Source: Amanita rubescens (taxonomy: Eukaryota > Basidiomycota > Agaricomycetes > Agaricales > Amanitaceae). From it: a stretch of 64,000 bases of DNA. The DNA lies in the NCBI GenBank assembly GCA_015039365.1, contig WION01000013.1:434001-498000 (forward strand), read 5' to 3'. Shown in pieces: positions 58,211 through 64,000 of the stretch. The position numbers and the translations under genes were made by a program. Numbering within the stretch: position 1 is the first letter of the stretch; the number at the start of each line of letters is the position of its first letter. Under the pieces are notes generated by a model. That model worked only from the letters and a program-made list of their open reading frames with translations, was not told the origin of the DNA and made no database searches.

Positions 58211-58975
58211 TATCAAGCAGGTAGCCATCCCGACATGGACACTCTACTAGTAACCCATGTAAGTCTGCCTGTACGTGTGTAATCCACTAGCTAAATCACC
58301 CTCAGTCCCACTGCCCAGCATCTTCGTGACCACCAAGGTGAGTATCGCCAGTTGCTTCGATGACGCGGTTCGAGTTTACGAGTGCCTATATTAGTTATGC
58401 GCTACCACGGCTACCTTTGATCCTTGACATATGATAGCGCTGTTAGTAATAGTTTTGGCTATAACATAGTGTACACCTATGTAGCAATGAAATATATTAA
58501 GTTTTTAGGTCATGACCATAAGTGTGAACTGCAACTAATAACTACTAAACTTGTTGCAATATTGTCTAATTAGAGCTTGGATTTTAGGAGAACTAAGAGT
58601 CTAAGTATCATCCAGCTAATATTGCTAAGTCCTCAATTTGGTTGAAATTGTCTTATTTCTGGCTATTTTCTGGCGAATTATGCACGATTAACCATCTCGG
58701 TTTTTCCCGATGGTTCTGGCATGTTGGACCACATGGCTGCTAATATCCAGGCTTGTCAATTCTGGCACATCACTACTCCTGCTCCTTGCAGTGTCCCTCA
58801 TTGAAGTCATGTTTAAATTCGAAGCCAACAGTATCTTGAAGGTCCTGGCGGCTGACAAGGGCATTTTTGCTGCAGAAGACGAGGCGCTCAACTCTCGCAG
58901 GAAGCAGGAACGGCAGAAGATGTCGCGCGGCATCCAGCGCTCAGTACATTTCTGAATGCATGCAACTTCTGATGA
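58211..58975. other. Spacer, nothing recognised
   Basis: Short overlapping frames on both strands at 58688-59005 have no recognisable family. Confidence 0.4.
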
Positions 58976-59070
58976 CCTAGTTTTACTCAATCGACTTAGT
59001 TCCACTTAGCCGACTTAGTTGACTTAGTTTTTACTTAGTTGACTTAGATGTACACATAGCGAACTTAGCC
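58976..59070. repeat. ACTTAG/GACTTAGTT-rich short array
   Basis: GACTTAGTT-like words repeat about eight times in 95 bp. The same word bias marks the element at 12147-13177, so this may be a fragment of that family. Confidence 0.5.
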
Positions 59071-59286
59071 ATGATTGAAAAAGGTCGGACGACGGACTAG
59101 CTGGGGAATTGGGAAAACAACTGAGCAATGGCCCGGGGGCAATTGCCAATGCGTCGAGTATGTATCCTTCGTCCTTCGACATCAACGATGTGACACCGGG
59201 TGTCAGGAAACTGGAAAGAGGACAAACAATACGCGTCTCCTCAACCACCGCGTCACGCCATCCAATAAGCGTATCCCGATCAATAG

Positions 59287-62200
59287 ATGAAGCATGTCAA
59301 GAAGGTACTTTTGAAACCCTTCAAAAATCGGGGAACTCCTTCCGAGAGCAGTACAGAGTTTGACAGGGACTCCAAAGGTGAGTATTCCTCGAGAGATCTC
59401 AGAGCAGATAAGCCCGATGGGGCTGACTTGACCATCCCACCAGATACCAATCACGGAGAGGGTTCTCAGATCGCAAATGAGGACAGGACCATCGGGGATC
59501 AACAACTTCCTACGCTGGATATCTCAACTCTTACTGCCAGGCATGATGGCGGCAACGCAACTTGTGAGTGTGGTCGGCTGTAGCTACTAGTAGTTATGGG
59601 ACAGACATTTATTTCCCATCCCAATAGCACTGCAAGGACGGGGACGTACACAGATGGGTTCCGTGGAAGCGTGGAACGGTCGTAACACTCCTGATGCCAA
59701 ATCCGCTGAGAGGGGTCCCGAACATGCATCCGGCGCTGGTCAGGACGGCGGGGATACTCATGATGTCGAACAAGTCCAATCCCGGAAGTCCAGGGGTAAG
59801 TCTTGGTGTTCTGGTCACACTACAGTCCGTGTTGACCACTACTAGTAAAAGCAAGAGGCCGGATTGGCCAGGTTGTCGACCGTTTGGTAGTTGCGATCGA
59901 TCTAGCGAAGGTGCCAGCCCAAGGCTTTGCTCCCCTCAAAGCCGTCTTGGAATCCATCTCCGTTTTCTATGCCAAATATCAGGTTTGTTCTGATGTTCTG
60001 CTCAGGGTTCTCCTCTGACGATTACATATCCAGGATGCTGTTGCCGTCGGGGATAGGATCGAAATACTGTGCTCACGCATCACCACTCTGGTGAACCTTT
60101 TCGAGAATCCCGCAGGTGATGAGGAGGAAAAAGAACGTCGTATAAATTTATTAATGTATGCAAGTGGTCTTCGTTTAGACCGGATGCTTAAACCCTCCTA
60201 CTAGTAAACTCAAAGAGATCGAAGAAGAATCAGGGTCATTGCACGAGAAGTCTGTGCCTCTGCGATATCTTGATAGCACTCAAGACAGCAAAGTTGTCAG
60301 CGGACTTGTCAACGACCTGCAAGAGGCTGTCAACGACTATATGGTTCGTTCGTGGCTGTAACACTCTTCTCAACGTTTACTAGGACAACAGATGGCGCAA
60401 CAAATGTCAATCTACAATCAAGCATGTCAGCTTATAGTGAGTACTTCCTCTTTCATGTCTGAACGAATGGAATAATATTTTTTGTAAGGATGCAGGTCAG
60501 ACTGTTCGTTGCTCCGGACGACAGGTGTCTGACATGAAGCCTTGACAGCCCAATTGGCTGTCCTCAATGGTTTCCGCAGTGCACGTGCGGCCGAGTTTCG
60601 ACATGGCGAACGGAAAGGTTGCCTCAAACACACACGCGAAGCCGTTCTGACCACTGTTGAACTCTGGGCAAGGGACTTTGACCAGTCCTCCATTTATTGG
60701 TTGAACGGGCTAGCCGGAACGGGGAAGAGCACCATCGCGAAGACGATTGCGGACAGATTGTTTGCAGATGATCAGCTTGGGGCCTCCTTCTTCTGTTCGA
60801 GGGATTTCGAGGATCGGAGAAATCTTCACTTCATATTCCCAACACTTGCCACTCAACTCGCGCGCAAGTTTCCCGAATTCCGAAAGATCCTCGTCCAGTT
60901 GATACAATCGGATCCAAACATTGCGTACGAATCACTGAAGAGCCAGATGGAAAAGTTGATCGTCCGGCCCCTCAGCAAAACCAGCATTTCGACTGTGATC
61001 GTCATCGACGCTTTAGATGAATGTAAAGATGAGTTGTCATCTTCGGCGATCCTGTTCGTCCTTGGAGAGTTGGCGTCCAAGATCCCGAAGATCAAATTCT
61101 TCCTTACTGGTCGCCCGGAGCCACGCATCTCTGAAGGCTTCCGCGACTTGCTGTTGAAGAAAATGGCAGACAAGTTCGTGCTTCATGGCGTCGAGCCGGA
61201 CCAAGTCAATAGCGACATACGGCTGTTCTTTACAACCGGCCTCGGGGAAATTGCGCGTCGTCGGGGATTGGATGACTGGCCGACCAAATCGGACCTGGAC
61301 CGACTTTGCAATCTGGCAGCAGGACTGTTCGTCTATGCCGCGGCAACGGTCAAGTTCGTCGATAACAACAAGTGGGATCCCAGGAAGCGGCTGAATAACC
61401 TTCTGTGGTCACAGAAGATCGGTGGTAATGAGGGGAAAACCCTGGACTCACTGTACACAACAATTCTTCAGGAGGCTTTCGGTGACGGCGACACAGATGA
61501 GGACACTAAGATTCGCTCCGTCCTCGGTGCTGTTGTCATCGCCACGAATCCCCTGTCCCCATCCGCTATCGCCAGACTCTTGGGACTCGATGCCTATGAT
61601 GTCCCCCGCTTATTGTCGTCGGTCAATTCGCTCCTTATCCTCCACGAGGACCCCAATCATCCTGTTCGTGCCTTCCACAAGTCGTTCCCTGACTTCATCA
61701 CGGATCCAAACCGATGCATCGACAAGAGGTTTCACATCTCCCCTCGAGATCACCACTCGCAACTTCACATTCGCTGCCTTGGTCTAATGGATGGATCGCT
61801 GCAGAAGAACATCTGCAATCTCCAGGGTCCTGTCGCAAACTCAGATGTCGTCGACTTGAGGAAGAGGATCGATGACTTCATTAATCCAACTTTGCAATAC
61901 GCATGTATGTCGTGGCACGTACACCTCGTTGAAGCCCACACGACACCAGTTGATGAACCCCAAATCAACCGTACCTTGAAGAAGTTCATGGAGAAGAAAT
62001 TTTTGTTCTGGTTGGAAGTACTTAGCGTCCTCGGCGCCGTCAGGAATGCGGCTGAAGCAATGCGAGCCACCGTGGCCTGGTTGAAGGTATGTCGTGTCCC
62101 TGCGCTCGATGTCTTTCCCAAATTTACTCAGACCGGATCCAGGAGTCACCAACGCTTGAGCTCGCTGAGGACTGTTTTCATTTTGTAACCACAAACTTCG

Positions 62201-64000
62201 AGGTCATCAAGGTATCTGCTCCACATATCTACCACTCGGCACTCGTATTGGCCCCAAAGGAATCGATCGTACGGAAACTATATAAATCACACGTCCACCC
62301 TTTCGTGAGAGTTGTGCGTGGGCTACCAGCATCGTGGGGTTCAAATATCGCGACCACAACGTGTCCCTCTCCAGTTGAGCTAGTTGTATGGTCAACATGC
62401 AATAGGTTTATTGCAATTACATGGGGTGACTCCGTGGCAGTACTGGACTCAGCAACTCTCCAACGACTTCAAATTCTCGAAGCCCCACATGACATATCTC
62501 TCCTTCCGTGCAGGCTCATTTTCTCCCCGGATAGTCGTATTTTAACGTGTTGCAGTAGCGATTACAAGGAACCATTCGTCGTTAGCTGGGACCTCCAGAC
62601 AGGTGGCGTAGTCGGTGTCATCACGTGGCAGCGACCAGAATGGAACATTAGGGAGGACTTCCATGACGCGAAGACCGTCACCATCACGTATTCAGCGGAT
62701 GGAAAGATGGTTGGAGTCTTTTATTGCTATTTCAGTGTTTATGACAACCGCGTTGCCACCAACCTCTCCATCTGTGACGTTGCCTCCGGCGTATACATGC
62801 ATTCCCATTCGCTCGACGGCGATGAGATTCTGCTCCCAAACAACATCTGGACTCACGGAGAATCCTTGCAGTTCGTAACTGCTGGCGCGGAAACCATTAC
62901 CATCTGGGAAGTTGGGTTCACTTCGGGTGCCACACCTACAGAGGTTGGAACCCTTCCTATCCTGGACGGCTTTCCCAACGACGGGCGCGGTGTTGGTTTC
63001 CTCCCCAGCCCATGTCGACTTGCCTTCTTCACCGAGGAAAGCGGGGTTCAGGTATGGGATGCTCGGAACTCCAAATGCCTTCTAGATTCTACAGATGCCG
63101 ATTTCTATGGGGGAATGACCTTCTCCTCCGACGGTCGTTTCTTCGCATGCTCCGGTATGGAATCAGAGACTTATCTCTGGAAGGAGTCCCCTCCCAATGG
63201 CTATATCCTTCATGAAATACTAGTATCCAGCTCAGATATTGAATACCCGCGTCCAACCCTGTCGCCAACCGGAGAATTTATTGTCACTCCTGGTCCACGC
63301 GCAATCCAGTTATGGCGCACAAAACGTTCTACCACCTCCGCTTCCAGTACTTTGACCCAAGCTCCCAAAACTACCAACAGCTTCATCCTGGATGTTTCCC
63401 CTGATGAGACGTTGGCAGTGTTCGCAATGAAGGAAGGTGACACAGTCACTTTTCTCAACCTCAACTCCGGTGGCGTGCAGTTGACCATCAACCTGGGTAT
63501 GGAGGTTTATGGTCTCAGGGTGACTGGGAACGCCGTTGGCGTTATATGTCTCAAGAAGGTCGTCATTTGGAACCTACCTGCAAGAGATTCCGTCCCCGAT
63601 CCCAGGATGAACCTTGAAGGTAGCGCTCGGACAATAGAGCTCTTCCATGAGCTCAAGATGGTGTCTGGCGCGGCAATATCCTCCGATTTTCGCCACATTG
63701 CCATCAATCGACTTCGTATCCTGAGGCTTTATAGCACATCTACTGGAGAATATCTTGGCCAAAGCAAGCCGAAATGGGATGCACGTTCCACACCCTGGTT
63801 CTCTCCGGACGGGTGCGATGTCTGGGGTGTCGATAGTAGCGGTTGGGCGGACGTCTTTAGAATTGGCGGGGAACAGAACATGCTGGAGCGCCTGGAGCAT
63901 CGAATTGATCCTCAGAACCCACCAGAAGGATATCCCTGGGGATCATCTCGTTACTGGGTCACAAAGGATTGGTGGTTAGTACTTGGCAGAGAGCGACTGT
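59287..64000 (+). CDS. NACHT-WD40 STAND protein (NLR-like), 3' end outside the window
   Basis: Starts MKHVKKVLLKPFKNRGTPSE with a Ser/Asp-rich disordered region. An alpha-helical N-terminal domain follows (VDRLVVAIDLAKVPAQGFAP, AVLESISVFYAKYQ, DAVAVGDRIEILCSRI, KLKEIEEESGSLHEK). The NACHT domain has a clean Walker A (WLNGLAGTGKSTIAKTIADR), SFFCSRDFEDRRNL, Walker B (VIVIDALDECKDEL) and FFLTGRPEPRI. ARLLGLDAYDVPRLLSSVNS and FHKSFPDFITDPNRC complete the helical linker. After an intron near 62090, divergent WD40-like blades follow (VVWSTCNRFIAITWGDSVAV, VSWDLQTGGVVGVI, GVQVWDARNSKCL, FSSDGRFFACSG, IQLWRTKRS). The frame is open at the window edge. It is predicted cytosolic and signalling by nucleotide-dependent oligomerisation. 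The strong ATPase motifs contrast with the weaker ones of the neighbouring NACHT-ankyrin gene. Confidence 0.82.

Noticed and set aside
57635..58282. 215-codon open frame read as a protein
   Set aside because: It runs through spaced GGCCAC-GGTTCCGG repeats and a CA microsatellite; the composition follows the DNA repeat and there is no family resemblance.
1..64000. tRNA, rRNA and CRISPR arrays
   Set aside because: No cloverleaf with a B-box-like GTTCGAATC arm, no rRNA core sequence and no spacer-repeat array was seen. A GTTCGATTCC-like string near 18660 lies inside an LTR without a matching acceptor stem.

Overview
The window looks like nuclear DNA of a mushroom-forming basidiomycete (Agaricomycetes). 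Almost every gene is cut by many short GT-AG introns of about 45-65 nt. The gene families fit too: a VosA-like velvet factor, NACHT-ankyrin and NACHT-WD40 STAND proteins, beta-trefoil proteins of the fungal protease-inhibitor/lectin kind, a Crinkler/RHS-like P-loop protein, and LTR, Ty3/gypsy and hAT remains. I cannot name the species. Exon joins quoted below were worked out by eye from reading phase and splice sites.

Layout. 0-8.4 kb: a minus-strand gene that appears to encode beta-trefoil, histidine-phosphatase and beta-trefoil domains in one chain; a plus-strand subtilisin-like (S8) protease; then gene debris (a second copy of one phosphatase exon, a zinc-cluster-like fragment, a gypsy reverse transcriptase fragment and a decayed nuclease-like gene). 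8.6-25.7 kb: a BAR-SH3 gene and a coiled-coil gene lie tail to tail. A 2.5-2.9 kb block spanning their junction is present twice, at 8.9-11.8 kb and 21.5-24.0 kb, around 9.7 kb of nested transposable elements. The left copy keeps BAR-SH3 and the right copy keeps most of the coiled-coil gene; each copy holds a dead fragment of the other gene. 12-21.5 kb: solo LTRs of several families with visible target-site duplications, a hAT-type element with 8-bp duplications that splits another reading frame, and hAT transposase relics.

25.9-38 kb: a frameshifted Crinkler/RHS-like P-loop gene, an aldo-keto reductase, a hypothetical protein, a large protein with a C-terminal protein-kinase-like domain, and a DUF427 protein. 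38.4-45.1 kb is a conserved housekeeping pair: a Sea4/MIOS-like subunit of the TORC1-regulating SEA/GATOR2 complex, and a divergent RING-CH membrane ubiquitin ligase whose start codon lies only 27 bp away. 45-64 kb is accessory again: a beta-trefoil lectin-like gene, a NACHT-ankyrin protein, its 5'-truncated paralogue facing it tail to tail, a VosA-like velvet regulator, repeat-rich spacer, and a NACHT-WD40 protein that runs off the right edge.

Overall, conserved genes are intact and free of repeats. The accessory parts, which resemble recognition, conflict and secreted functions, are full of partial copies, frameshifts and transposon scars. That contrast argues for real birth-and-death evolution rather than poor sequence quality. 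No rRNA, tRNA or CRISPR array was recognised.
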